From: an uncultured Rhodospirillaceae bacterium
GTDB lineage: Bacteria > Pseudomonadota > Alphaproteobacteria > Rhodospirillales > Rhodospirillaceae
Direction: 5' to 3'
DNA length: 64,000 nt
NCBI GenBank assembly: GCA_943787205.1
Contig: CALSLN010000016.1
Location: forward strand, 154,763 to 218,762
Part shown: in pieces, positions 51,511-61,660 of the stretch
How positions within the stretch are numbered: the first letter of the stretch is position 1
Layout of the letters: every line of letters starts with the position of its first letter
Translations under genes and position numbers: made by a program
The notes under the pieces: model-generated
Told to the model about the DNA's origin: nothing
Database searches by the model: none
Seen by the model: only the letters and a program-made list of their open reading frames with translations

Positions 51511-54039
51511 ATGACGTCTCGGAAGGTTTTATTATGTGGGGCTGCTAGTCTCGCGCTGACATTTGGGCTCGGTGAAGTCGCCATGGCTCAAACGCTGGCA
51601 TTAGAAGAAATTGTAGTGACCGCGCGTAAACGCGAGGAGTCACTGCAAGAAGTTCCGCTCGCCATTTCTGTATTCTCTGCGGACGATATCGACCGCTCAG
51701 GCTTCAAAGGTCTTGAAGAGCTTTCACTTCAAGTTGCAGGCCTCCAATACAGCGATCAAGGCGGTCAGCGTCCTGGCCGTTTCAACCCAGCTATTCGCTT
51801 CCGTGGCATGAACGTCAACTCAAACATCCCGACCTTCCAGCTCGGTGCGTTGTTCGTGGACGGTATTTATGTGTTGGGTTCCACCCACTCCATCCCGCTT
51901 GATGATCTTGAGCGCGTTGAGGTGATAAAGGGACCGCAGGCTGCTTACTTTGGTCGGAATACGTTTGGCGGTGCGGTGAACTACATCACCAAGAATCCAT
52001 CGACGGAAGAATTCTCCGGAAAAATTCAAGCCTCTGGCGCGACCTACGATGAGTTCGACGTCTCCGGCAGCATTGAAGGCCCATTGGTTGAGGGCAAGTT
52101 AGCCGCTCGCGTTGGCGCTCGCTTGTATAGCCGTGGTGGCATGTGGACGGCGTCGGATGGTGGCGCTCTTGGTGAGCAATCCACCAACTCTATCAACGGC
52201 ACGATATACGCCACGCCGAATGAAAACCTCTCGATCCGGCTCCGGGCGTTCTATGGCCGTGATGACGATGGTGCACCGGCTGGCGGCTTCATCGGTGGTG
52301 ATGAGAACGACACGTGTTCGGGAACAACAGTCACGACCAAAGCAGGTGAAACGGCTTCTCCGGTCAATTGGTTCTGCGGCGCAGTACCAGGCCAGGGAGA
52401 GGCCATTTCTCGTCTTGGCAATTTCCAAATCATCGATGGTGTCACGACACTTCGGCCGCAAATTCCGGCTGGCTCACTTGAGACGAATCCGGACTTTGTC
52501 ATTGATGCATTGATTAACGCACCTCAGCCCGCGATCTTTGCGAATATTCCGAGCATCAACAAAATTGGTTTGGTTCGGAATACGTATCGGTATAGCGGTG
52601 CGATCGATTACGAATTCGACAACGGCATGACGGCGGTTCTGCAGGGTGGTTACAACAAGATGGAAGCGAACTGGATTCGTGAGCAAGGTCTCACCGGTTT
52701 GGTCCGCAACATCAGTAACGACCCTCAGCTGCAGGATGATATTTCTGTCGAAGCGCGACTAACATCTAACCAAGAAGACAGCCTTCGTTGGCTTGTTGGC
52801 CTCAATTACTTTGAACAAGACTTTGCCAGCGCAGGTACGGGCGGTAGAGCCGTTCTGCCATGCTGGGATTCCCTGCCCTTTCAAGCGGCGACCGGCGACA
52901 CGTGTAATGCCCAAGGCACGCTTGTTACAGGCAACAACATTCAGAATACGGACCACGTTGAAACGTCAGCTGTTTTTGCTGCTGTTTCATATGACGTAAC
53001 GGATCAACTCACGATCAACTTGGAAGGCCGGTATCAAGAAGACCGTCTGGACAAAGCGGGCCGCGATATTGATGCCAATACGTTCTTGCCTCGTGTCATT
53101 CTTCAATACCAACCGTTTGAAGATACCAACTTGTATGCCAGCTATTCGAAGGGCGTGCTGCCTGGTGAAGCGAATGCATTTGTGGTCAACGCCGATGCGC
53201 AAGAGCTTGCCCAATATGCGGCTCAGCTTGGCGACCGTGTGTTTGCCATTCTTCCAGAAGAAGAACTCGATAGTTATGAGATTGGGTGGAAGCAAACAGC
53301 GTTCGATGGTCGCTTGAACTTCGCCTCGGCGCTTTACTATGGCAAATGGGCCAATCAAAAGAGCCGTGTGGTCGCGAGTATTCGCGAAACATGTAAGCCC
53401 ACGAATCAAGGCTCAACCGGGTGTAGGCCTGCGGATTTAACACCTCTCGGTGATCTCGGGTCCTTGGCCGATGGCACGCCCATCTTTACGCCACGGAACA
53501 CCACGATCACGGGTACCGGCGAAATCTACGGTCTTGAAATTGAAGGCCAGGCCCTGTTGGCTGAAGGCTGGACCGCCGACTTCAGCTTTGCCTATGCAAA
53601 GAGCAAGTTCACGAACTTCGAATCCAACTTTGAGCAAACATACGCGAACTTCATTGACATGAATGGCAATGAGCACGCGCGTTATCCGAAATGGACAGGT
53701 TCTATCAGTTCAACCTATACCCAGCCTTTGAATGAAGATTGGGATTGGTTCGTTCGGGGTGACGCGGTGTACTTTGGTAAAACCTTTGTCTCCGTTGCTA
53801 ACCTAGCTTCATGTGAAGACTATGTTTTGGTCAACGGCCGGGCTGGTATCGAGCGTGATGACCTTCGTGTCGAGCTTTGGGTTAAGAACCTGTTCGATGA
53901 TGACAATTGGTCTGCTTGTGCACGTTGGACTGACTTCTCCCGTCCAATCGATTTCGGGTTCTTCACCTTCTACCAAGGTGCGGCTGTTACGCCTCAAAAC
54001 AAGCGCCAGTTTGGCCTAAAGACCTCGATCAGCTTCTAA
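51511..54039 (+). CDS. TonB-dependent receptor (group paralogue C)
   Basis: Outer-membrane receptor of 842 residues. The ATG at 51511 follows GGGGAGAGAAAG and gives a signal peptide ending in VAMAQ; the frame is open to 51448 but without a better start. The TonB-box-like LALEEIVVTARKREES is present. The plug has NPAIRFRGMNVN near residue 95 and DLERVEVIKGPQAAYFGRN near 130. The end, SACARWTDFS and NKRQFGLKTSISF, is related to but more distant from copies A and B. Two Cys in the barrel region around 52860 and 52905 (LPCWDSLP, TGDTCNAQ) are not shared with the others. It ends before a strong terminator. Confidence 0.93.
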   Translation: MTSRKVLLCGAASLALTFGLGEVAMAQTLALEEIVVTARKREESLQEVPLAISVFSADDIDRSGFKGLEELSLQVAGLQYSDQGGQRPGRFNPAIRFRGMNVNSNIPTFQLGALFVDGIYVLGSTHSIPLDDLERVEVIKGPQAAYFGRNTFGGAVNYITKNPSTEEFSGKIQASGATYDEFDVSGSIEGPLVEGKLAARVGARLYSRGGMWTASDGGALGEQSTNSINGTIYATPNENLSIRLRAFYGRDDDGAPAGGFIGGDENDTCSGTTVTTKAGETASPVNWFCGAVPGQGEAISRLGNFQIIDGVTTLRPQIPAGSLETNPDFVIDALINAPQPAIFANIPSINKIGLVRNTYRYSGAIDYEFDNGMTAVLQGGYNKMEANWIREQGLTGLVRNISNDPQLQDDISVEARLTSNQEDSLRWLVGLNYFEQDFASAGTGGRAVLPCWDSLPFQAATGDTCNAQGTLVTGNNIQNTDHVETSAVFAAVSYDVTDQLTINLEGRYQEDRLDKAGRDIDANTFLPRVILQYQPFEDTNLYASYSKGVLPGEANAFVVNADAQELAQYAAQLGDRVFAILPEEELDSYEIGWKQTAFDGRLNFASALYYGKWANQKSRVVASIRETCKPTNQGSTGCRPADLTPLGDLGSLADGTPIFTPRNTTITGTGEIYGLEIEGQALLAEGWTADFSFAYAKSKFTNFESNFEQTYANFIDMNGNEHARYPKWTGSISSTYTQPLNEDWDWFVRGDAVYFGKTFVSVANLASCEDYVLVNGRAGIERDDLRVELWVKNLFDDDNWSACARWTDFSRPIDFGFFTFYQGAAVTPQNKRQFGLKTSISF

Positions 54040-54059
54040 GGCCAATAAATACAACATTC

Positions 54060-54097
54060 AGCGCCCCGGTCGGAAACGGTCGGGGCGCTTTGCGTTT
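54060..54097 (+). terminator. Terminator after TonB receptor C
   Basis: AGCGCCCCG (54060-54068) pairs with CGGGGCGCT (54081-54089), and the inner bases extend the stem partly (GTC...ACGGT loop). A T-rich tail TTGCGTTTT follows. Confidence 0.85.
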
Positions 54098-54247
54098 TAA
54101 AATCGAGGAGGGCCATTGTTTTGCGGCTAAGGATAGTCTTAGGCCGTCAAACCACGAGGAGTGGGTTTACATAGGCCGTAAAAATTGATCTTTGTCTCTA
54201 TATAGACGTCAGCATGCACAAACGGTTTCGAACCACAGGATTGCGCA

Positions 54248-55479
54248 ATGAAAGAAGATACAAAAATCATCCACGGCGGCGGTAAGAACGCCCTTAAGCA
54301 TGGTGTCGTAAACACACCCGTCTACCGGGCGTCTACGGTCGTTTTTGCCAATACAGACCAAATGCAGGCCGCATCCGAAGGGGCGATCGTTCAGCAAAAG
54401 AAGGTGCATTTCTATGGCCGCAAGGGCTCTCCTACGTCTTGGACGTTGGAAGAGGCTTTAACCGACCTAGAGCAAGGATATGACACCGTCCTGGCGCCAT
54501 CGGGCTTGGGGGCTGTCACGACAGCTCTGCTTTCGTTTCTTAAGGCGGGCGACCATCTTCTTATGGTCGATTCCGTTTATGAACCGACGCGCCGGTTTTG
54601 CGATGTCACGCTTGCGCGTTTTGGCGTCGAGACGACGTACTACGACCCGCTTGTTGGGGACGGCATAGCCGCACTGATGCGCCCTAATACGACAGTTGTA
54701 TTCACGGAGAGTCCTGGCTCCCATACCTTTGAGATGCAGGACCTTCCGGCGGTCGCTGGCCGCTGCGCATGCAACGCGAATCAAGACATCGTTGTCGTCA
54801 TGATCGACAACACCTGGGCGTCGCCGCTGTTTCCACAAGCCGCTCACGCTCGGTGCGGATATCTCCATTCAGGCCTGCACGAAGTACATCGTCGGCCATT
54901 CTGACGTCATGCTGGGCAGTATCACGGCCGTCGAGAAGCATTTTCCCCGCCTTGTACTCCGGGGCGGCAGGAGCTTGGCGTCGCTGCTAGTCCCGGACGA
55001 TGTCTATCTCGCCACGCGTGGTTTGCGCACTCTCGGTGTGCGCCTTGCGCCAGCACGAAATCAACACGTTGAAGATCGCGAAGGTGGGTTTCAAGCCCGC
55101 CCTGAGGTGGACCGCGTTCTCTATACCCGGCGCTTGCCGGAAGATCCGGGGCACGAAATTTGGAAGCGTGACTTTACCGGGAGCGACCGGGCTGTTCGGC
55201 GTGATCTTTCAAGAAGACTTCGCGCGAGGCCGCCTACGCCCATGCTCAATGGCATGGAAGTACTTTCCCTATGGGGTTCTCCTGGGGTGGTTATGAAAGC
55301 CTAATGTGTGCGTCGTTCCCAAAGAAAGGGCGCACGGCAACCGAGTGGACTCACCCAGAGCCGGGCCTGCGGCTTCACATCGGCCTTGAGGACCCCGGAC
55401 GATCTTGATCGCCGATCTTAGAGGAGGGTCTTGCCCGGTTTAAACGCCGTAATAACCGGTGGCTAGGGAGCTCGGGTGA
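54248..55479 (+). pseudogene. metC: Cystathionine beta-lyase-type PLP enzyme, frameshifted C-terminal half
   Basis: Cys/Met-metabolism PLP enzyme, most like cystathionine beta-lyase (cystathionine to homocysteine, pyruvate and ammonia). The first 210 residues are clean: FYGRKGSPTSWTLEEALTDL, the PLP-phosphate site region APSGLGAVTTALLSF, VDSVYEPTRRFCD, and VVMIDNTWASPLFPQ with the Asp that binds the PLP ring nitrogen. The Lys site reads QACTKYIVGHSDVMLGSI across a shift near 54860. Beyond it frames alternate (YLATRGLRTLGVRL, RPEVDRVLYPALPEDPGHE, WKRDFTGATGLFGVIFQ, LNGMEVFPMGFSWGGYES), with about six single-base shifts up to about 55460. Both catalytic elements survive, so error rather than decay is plausible. 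The exact end is uncertain. Confidence 0.78.
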
Positions 55480-57007
55480 GCGATCGCGGACAGACTGCAT
55501 CTACTCCCTCTGCTCTGGCTGAGGGTTTTGAGCTGCATCAGTCCGGTGACCTTAAAGGCGCGCTCAAGTGCTACAGGCGGGTTCTCAAAAAAGACAAAAT
55601 AATGTCGAGGCTCTTTATCTGTTAGGGAGTCTTCATTCTCATACTGGTGACCAAAGGCGCGCTGAGGCTGCTCTACGTGCTGCGCTGGACGAGCAGCCAG
55701 CGCATGCAGATGCGCGCTACAACCTTGCTCGCGTTTTTATGGATACGAACCGGTATCAAGAGGCCGAGGAAGAACTGGCGACTGTTTTGTCGGCTCGTCC
55801 GACTCACGTCTCGGCATTGCGCAACATGGGTGTCGTGTGTCTCCAATTGGGCAAGCCTAAGGACGCTCTAGCTTGTCTGAGTCGGGCAGTTGAAATAGAC
55901 CCGCTGTCGGCGCAGACATGGTCTGACTTTGGTCTAGCGCGCAGCCAATTGAGCGATGATCTAGGATCAGAACAAGCTTTTGACCAAGCGCTTTCCCTCG
56001 AACCGGAACTAGCACGCGCGCGCCACAATCGGGGTCATGTCCGTCTTCGCAATTTGAACTTCGTTGAAGGGTGGCGTGACTATGAAGCACGCAAAGACGA
56101 TCCAAAATCTGGTTTTGGGGCGCGGGATTTTGGCGTTCCCGTGTGGCAAGGCGAGAGCCTCACCGGAAAGAAAATTTTGGTGTGGGGCGAGCAAGGGCTT
56201 GGTGACCAAATTTTTCATGTGGGCGCATTGCAAAACTTGATTGGTCGCGCTGGCCAAGTGGTTCTTGAATGCGAGCCTCGTCTCGCGGCCCTTTTTGAAC
56301 GGAGTTTTCCGGCGATTCTCGTCGTGCCCAGAGCAGATTCAGGGGAGTCTCAAGTCGTGGAGGCTGGTCTGGACCTGCAGGTCTCAAGCGGGAGCTTGGG
56401 CCGATGGTGCCGTCCAGATGTCTCTGATGTGTCGACTGCGTCGCCATATCTCAAAGCGGATAGCAGCAAGGCGCAGACGTTGCGAAAAAAATACGGAATT
56501 GAGGTCGGCGATCGGCCCCTAGTTGGTGTGTCGTGGTGTAGTTATCGCGTTGGTCTCGGTCCTCATAAATCGACGAATTTGGTTACCGATTGGGGGCCAA
56601 TATTTGCGGCGCTGCCGAATGCTGTTTTCGTGCCCCTGCAGTACGGAAAACGATCGGATATCGCACGAGACATTGCCGCCGTAACGAAGGCGTTTCCGAG
56701 CGTCACTTTTTTCAAGATGAGAACGTGGATGCGACCCGGGAATATTGATGCGCTTGCGGCGCAGGTCGTAGGGCTCGATGCGGTCGTGTCAGTGTCAAAC
56801 ACGACGGTTCATCTCGCAGGGGCGCTCGGAGTTCCAACGTGGACGCTTGTGCCAACCGGGCCGTCCCGTTTGTGGTATTGGTTGGATGGTCGCAAAAGTA
56901 GTCCATGGTATTCGTCTGTGACTTTGGCTTGGCAGAAAGAGACCGGGTCATGGATCGAACCTGTTAATGAAGTCGCAGAAAACCTAAAGGAGTGGGTGTC
57001 GAAATGA
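55476..57007 (+). pseudogene. TPR protein with glycosyltransferase-like C-terminus, one frameshift
   Basis: The N-terminal half is a string of TPR repeats (for example GDQRRAEAALRAALDEQPAH, then NRYQEAEEELATVLSARPTH and GKPKDALACLSRAVEIDPLS). The C-terminal half (from about 56160) resembles the glycosyltransferase-9-like or O-GlcNAc-transferase-type region often fused to TPRs: KILVWGEQGLGDQIFHVG, then SNTTVHLAGALGVPTW and LVPTGPSRLWYW. A GTG at 55476 starts the chain; one missing A near 55598 shifts it, and an open 479-codon frame then runs from 55568 to 57007. The last codon overlaps the binding-protein start (ATGA at 57004), so the two are coupled. The sugar substrate is unknown. Confidence 0.7.
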
Positions 57008-58515
57008 ATCTTCAGACAATTAAATTTCGCGCACTGGCTGCTTGGTTGTTGTGTGCTCTGAGCAGTAGCCAAGTGATGGCGGATAAGCACATGACCATAG
57101 GTTTGTTTGGTTTTCCGCCGTCAGCGGGGGATCCGTATTCTGGTACGGCGATACCATCTATACTTACTATTCCTGCGATCTTTGACGGGCTCACCAGCAT
57201 CACCAAGGCTGGTGAAGTGTTGCCAGCTTTGGCTGTCTCATGGGCGAGAGAATCTGATACCCAATGGGTCTTTAATCTTCGTCCCAACGTACGTTTTTCG
57301 AACGGTGAGCCGTTTAATGCGGAGGCCGTCGTTTCTGCATTTGATTTTTTAAAATCAGATCAAGGCGCAACGGCAGCTGCCTCTCGAGAAGTGTCAGATG
57401 TCATTCAGGTTAAGGCGCGTGACGAACATACTGTGATGTTTGTTACAGGCACGCCATCTCCGCTTTTGCCAAATCGACTTGTATCCGCTCGCATTCCGGC
57501 CCCGGCCCATTGGAGAGCGCTCGGTCCGCAGGGTTTTTATCAAAATCCAATTGGTACGGGTCCTTTTGTTGTCGACTCATGGGGCGCGGGGCGTATTGAG
57601 TTGTCCGCATATCGGGAGTCTTGGCGCGCGCCAATTCTCGACCGACTATCTTTGCAGAGAATTCCTGACCAAGCCTCCCGAATTCAAGCGCTTCAGTCCG
57701 GCGGCGTTGATATTGCAACGTCAATCAGCGCTGACGACAGAGAAGCCGTGGCGTCCGTCGGCGCTGTTTTGAAAGAAGGTTGCTCGGCCGGTGTCGCTGT
57801 GATTTCGTTCGTCACGACTAAGCCGGGACCCTTGCAAGATATTCGAGTTCGCCAGGCACTTAACTATGCTGTGAATAAGAACATCATTGTGGATCTGTTA
57901 ATGGGTGGCGTTACGGTGGTTGCCAGTCAGCCAGTGCCAGAAGGTGCTTTTGGTTATGATCCAACTATAGAGCCCTACCCCTACGATCCAGATCGTGCCA
58001 AAACACTGCTTGCTGAAGCGGGTTACGCTGACGGATTCGATCTCACCATTGAGGTTACAGCAGGCGCGGGCGTTAATTCTGACTCCTATTACGCCATGGT
58101 CGCAGACGATCTGCGACGGGTTGGTGTTCGAGTCACGATGCAAACGATCCCGACGCAAGTCTTGATAAAGCGCATTTATGACGGATCGTGGGAAGGGGAC
58201 GCTTTTGGCATGAGCATGGATACCATGCCGTCCCTTGATGCTTTGCGGCCCTTTAGGCTTCATTCTTGTCTCTGGTCGGCTCCATGGCATTGCAATCCAG
58301 AGGACACACCTTTGATTGAGGCAGCCATGTCTGAAGGTGATCTGGAGCGTAGAGAAGGCATGGTGCGAAACCTTCTTCGTCGCTATCACGATGACCCACC
58401 AGCCATCTATATGTTCCAGATGGTTGGTTTTACTGGCTTGTCGCCGAGGGTTAAGAATTTCGAGAGCGAGTTCGGTGTCTATAATTTTGACACCATGGAC
58501 ATAGAGGTCGATTGA
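57004..58515 (+). CDS. Family 5 extracellular solute-binding protein (copy 3)
   Basis: Third SBP_bac_5 paralogue, 503 residues from the ATG at 57004, with a signal peptide ending in QVMADK. Family core: ILTIPAIFDGLTSITKAG near residue 55, LRPNVRFSNGEPFNAE near 95, and VRQALNYAVNKNIIVD near 282. The CX7C element is HSCLWSAPWHCNPE near residue 420, and the end is FGVYNFDTMDIE. It starts inside the stop of the TPR/glycosyltransferase-like gene and has no permease partner here. The next gene begins about 150 bases away. Confidence 0.88.
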   Translation: MNLQTIKFRALAAWLLCALSSSQVMADKHMTIGLFGFPPSAGDPYSGTAIPSILTIPAIFDGLTSITKAGEVLPALAVSWARESDTQWVFNLRPNVRFSNGEPFNAEAVVSAFDFLKSDQGATAAASREVSDVIQVKARDEHTVMFVTGTPSPLLPNRLVSARIPAPAHWRALGPQGFYQNPIGTGPFVVDSWGAGRIELSAYRESWRAPILDRLSLQRIPDQASRIQALQSGGVDIATSISADDREAVASVGAVLKEGCSAGVAVISFVTTKPGPLQDIRVRQALNYAVNKNIIVDLLMGGVTVVASQPVPEGAFGYDPTIEPYPYDPDRAKTLLAEAGYADGFDLTIEVTAGAGVNSDSYYAMVADDLRRVGVRVTMQTIPTQVLIKRIYDGSWEGDAFGMSMDTMPSLDALRPFRLHSCLWSAPWHCNPEDTPLIEAAMSEGDLERREGMVRNLLRRYHDDPPAIYMFQMVGFTGLSPRVKNFESEFGVYNFDTMDIEVD

Positions 58516-58662
58516 GGCTGGTTCGTTGTTTCACCAGTTGGTCGAGTTCGTGTTTTCGGTGTTTTTGTGCGCCTCAAAACCGCCTATAAGATGGTCTCAA
58601 TTTAATGGCTTTTGGGCGCCGCCGAGTCACGGCTAGCCATCGTTTTCTAAAGGACATGGTTC

Positions 58663-60596
58663 ATGAACCTGCAAACAGATCCGTCCAAAGGGGACGCTGC
58701 GGATGGCGGACTCAGATGTCCGAAGCCGGACACGGACTCGATCGTCGTTCGCTTTGCCGGTGACTCCGGTGATGGTGTCCAGCTTCTCGGCGGGCAGTTC
58801 TGCTCAAGCGACGGCGGTGGATCACTTAATTCTCTGGCCACCTTCCCGGACTTTCCCGCTGAGATTCGCGCGCCGATTGGCACGACCTACGGGGTCTCTG
58901 CATTCCAGATTAAGTTCGGCTCCCGCATGATCAAAACGTCGGGCGATTCACCTGATGTTCTCGTTGCGCTTAACCCGGCCGCTCTCAAGGTTAACTATAC
59001 AAGGATGTCCGTGTCGGGCGGTCTGATCGTTCTCGACTGCCGGTAGCTTCACCGAGCGGAATCTGAAAGAAAGCGGGGTTCGAATGTTGACCCTCGCGTG
59101 ACGACGGGACACTTGGTGAGCACCGCACCATTGAGATCGACATCTCGGCGCTGACCTTGGAGGCGACTAAGCCGTTTCGACGTCACCCAGAAAGAAGCGC
59201 TCCGCGGGAAAGAACATGTGGACGCTCGGGCTCATCTACTGGATGTACGACCGGACGACAGCCGACGCTACCGAGAAGTTTGTCGCTGGAAAGTTCGGCG
59301 CTGACTCGCCTGTGGCGCAGGCCAATATCGCCGCCCTTAAGGCTGGCCACGCCTATGGCGAGACGGCGGAGGTCTCGGGTGATATCCAGCAGACCCGGGT
59401 TGCTGAGACGTAGAGTTCCCGCCCGGTGAGTATCGGCTTGGTGACGGGTGCGGAGGCGTCTCTCTTGGGGGTTGGTCGCTGGGTGCCAGCTTGCGGGATT
59501 CGATATGACGTTCTGCTCGTATCCCATTACACCCGTCGTCACCCATCTCTCCACATCCTGTCGCAAGCCTCAAAAACTTCGGTGTCACGACCTTCCAGGC
59601 TGAGGATGAAATTGCAGCGGCCTGTTCCGCGATCGGCGCCTCCTATGCCGGGTACGATGGGCATCACCGCCAGCTCCGGACCCAGGCATCGCGCTTGAAG
59701 ACCGAGGCGATCGGCTTGGCCATCTCAACGGAGTTGCCGTTGATCATTGTTGACACGCAGCGCGCCGGCCCTTCCACTGGATCTGCCGACGAAAACCGAG
59801 CAGTCTGATCTGTTTCTCACGTGTCTGGGGGCGGAACGGGGACGCGCCGATGGTCGTGTTGTCTGCGCAGGTCGCCTGCTGATTGTTTTGAAGCGGCGAT
59901 CGAGGCCGTGCGGTTGGCGACTAAGTATATGACGCCCGTCGTTCGTGCTCTCGGATGGTTACATCGCCAACGCCGCTGAGCCTTGGCTGATTCCCTCCAT
60001 GTCCGACTACGAGCCGTTCCCGGTTTCCTTATCGGTCTGAAGTCAGAGGGGTTCCAGCCCTTTAGGCAGGGACGAGGAAACGCTTGGCCCGCCCCTGGGT
60101 CAAACCTGGCACGCCCGGTCTGACCCACCGCATCGGTGGCATTGAGAAGGCCGATGGGTCCGGCAATATTTCCTACGACCCGGAAAACCACCAACGCATG
60201 ACGGATTTGCGGACGGACGAAAATCGACGAGCATCGCCAAGGATATTCCGGCTAAGCAAGCTGTCGAGCTGGGTAACGACAGGCGGCAAGCTCGCTGTGG
60301 TTGGTTGGGGGTCGACGTTTGGCCCTATCAACCGTGCCGTCGCCAACATGCGCGACGCTGGGCCTTGACGTCGCCCATATCCATATTCGCAATCTTGTGG
60401 CCTCTGCCGGAGAATTTACTCGACCTGCTTGGGCAGCTACGACAAGGTTCTCGTCGCGGAAATGAACAACGGCCAAATGTTGACCTTCCTGCGCAGCCAG
60501 ACCCGCCAGGACATCGACGGCCACCTCAAGGTCACCGGTCAACCTCTGACCATTCGAGAAGTAGAAGACGCCATCCGCGCCCGCGTGCAGGGTTAA
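58663..60596 (+). pseudogene. korA: 2-oxoacid:ferredoxin oxidoreductase alpha subunit (KorA type), heavily frameshifted
   Basis: The two-subunit 2-oxoacid:ferredoxin oxidoreductase converts 2-oxoglutarate or similar to an acyl-CoA and CO2, reducing ferredoxin. The clean start (58663-59043) carries the gamma-domain motif VVRFAGDSGDGVQLLGG. Later pieces in alternating frames read NMWTLGLIYWMYDR near 59216, YRLVTGAEALSWG near 59430, FGVTTFQAEDEIAAACSA near 59580, MGITASSGPG near 59660, IGLAISTELPLIIVDTQRAG near 59710 and PTKTEQSDL near 59786, ending DIDGHLKVTGQPLTIREVED near 60515. The full length would be about 630 residues. I count around ten shifts. Fusion of gamma and alpha domains is normal for this class. 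Confidence 0.78.
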
Positions 60597-60625
60597 GGCC
60601 GCGTTGGCTATTGGAGAGAGTACAT

Positions 60626-61652
60626 ATGAACGTTCAGGTCGAGCCCGCAAAACTCAAGGCCAAGGATTTCGCGTCGGACCAAGAGGTCCGCTGGTGTCCC
60701 GGGCTGCGGCGACTACGCCATTCTGAAAGGCCGTGCAAGTGGCGTCTGGCCAACATGGGGGCTGCAGCCTGACAACACTGTGTTTGTCTCTGGCATTGGG
60801 TGTGCGTCTCGCTTTCCCTACTACATGGCGACATATGGCTTTCACACAATTCATGGTCGTGCACCGGCAGTCGCTTCAGGTGTGAAGCTCGCTAATCCGG
60901 ATCTTGATGTTTGGATCGTGTCTGGAGACGGCGATGCGTTATCCATTGGCGGTAACCACCTTTTGCATGTTCTCCGCCGCAATATGGACGTGCAATTCCT
61001 ACTCTTTAACAATGAAATTTACGGCCTGACCAAAGGCCAATATTCACCGACTTCTCAGATCGGGCAAAAGTCACCCTCAACGCCACAAGGGTCTGTGGAC
61101 GCCCCTATTGACGCGTGCACTTTTGCGCTTGGCTGTAATGCCAGATTCATCGCCCGCGGCATTGATATCCAAGCAAAAGACCTAGGCTACGTCTTCACGA
61201 GAGCCCGCGATCATAAGGGCGCTTCGTTCGTCGAAATTATTCAGAACTGCATCGTGTTCAATGATGACGCGTTTGCCCACTTCACCGAAAAGAAGGTTGC
61301 GAAAGAAACGCAGATCCATGTGGTCCACGAAGAGAAACTTATTTATGGCGCGGATTCCAATAAAGGGCTGCGCATTAAGCCAGGCGCGTTCGAACTTGAA
61401 GCGGTCACAATCGGAGAAAATGGAATCACTGAAGACGACATCTTGGTTCATGACGAAACCAACAAGGTTCTTGCTAGCCTTCTTATCGCAATGAAGCCGC
61501 CTACGATGCCCGTGGCTCTCGGTGTCATTTATTGTGATTCCGCGCCGTCTTATGAGCAGGCTGTTAAAGACCAGATTGAGGGCGCCAAGGCCAAGGGTCT
61601 TGGTGACATGGATGCGTTGCTGCGTTCAGGCAATACCTGGACGGTGTCGTAA
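60626..61652 (+). pseudogene. korB: 2-oxoacid:ferredoxin oxidoreductase beta subunit (KorB type), one frameshift
   Basis: TPP-binding partner of the preceding subunit. The ATG at 60626, behind GGAGAGAG, starts MNVQVEPAKLKAKDF and runs into EVRWCPG; an extra G near 60702 breaks it. The continuing frame gives CGDYAILK, then LQPDNTVFVSGIGCASRFPY, the TPP/Mg site VSGDGDALSIGGNH near 60935, and NNEIYGLTKGQYSPTS near 61008. After the shift the frame is clean to 61652. The first cluster Cys pair is the WCPGCGDY motif restored across the shift. The protein should have about 341 residues. Confidence 0.85.
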
Positions 61653-61660
61653 GTCGCGTT

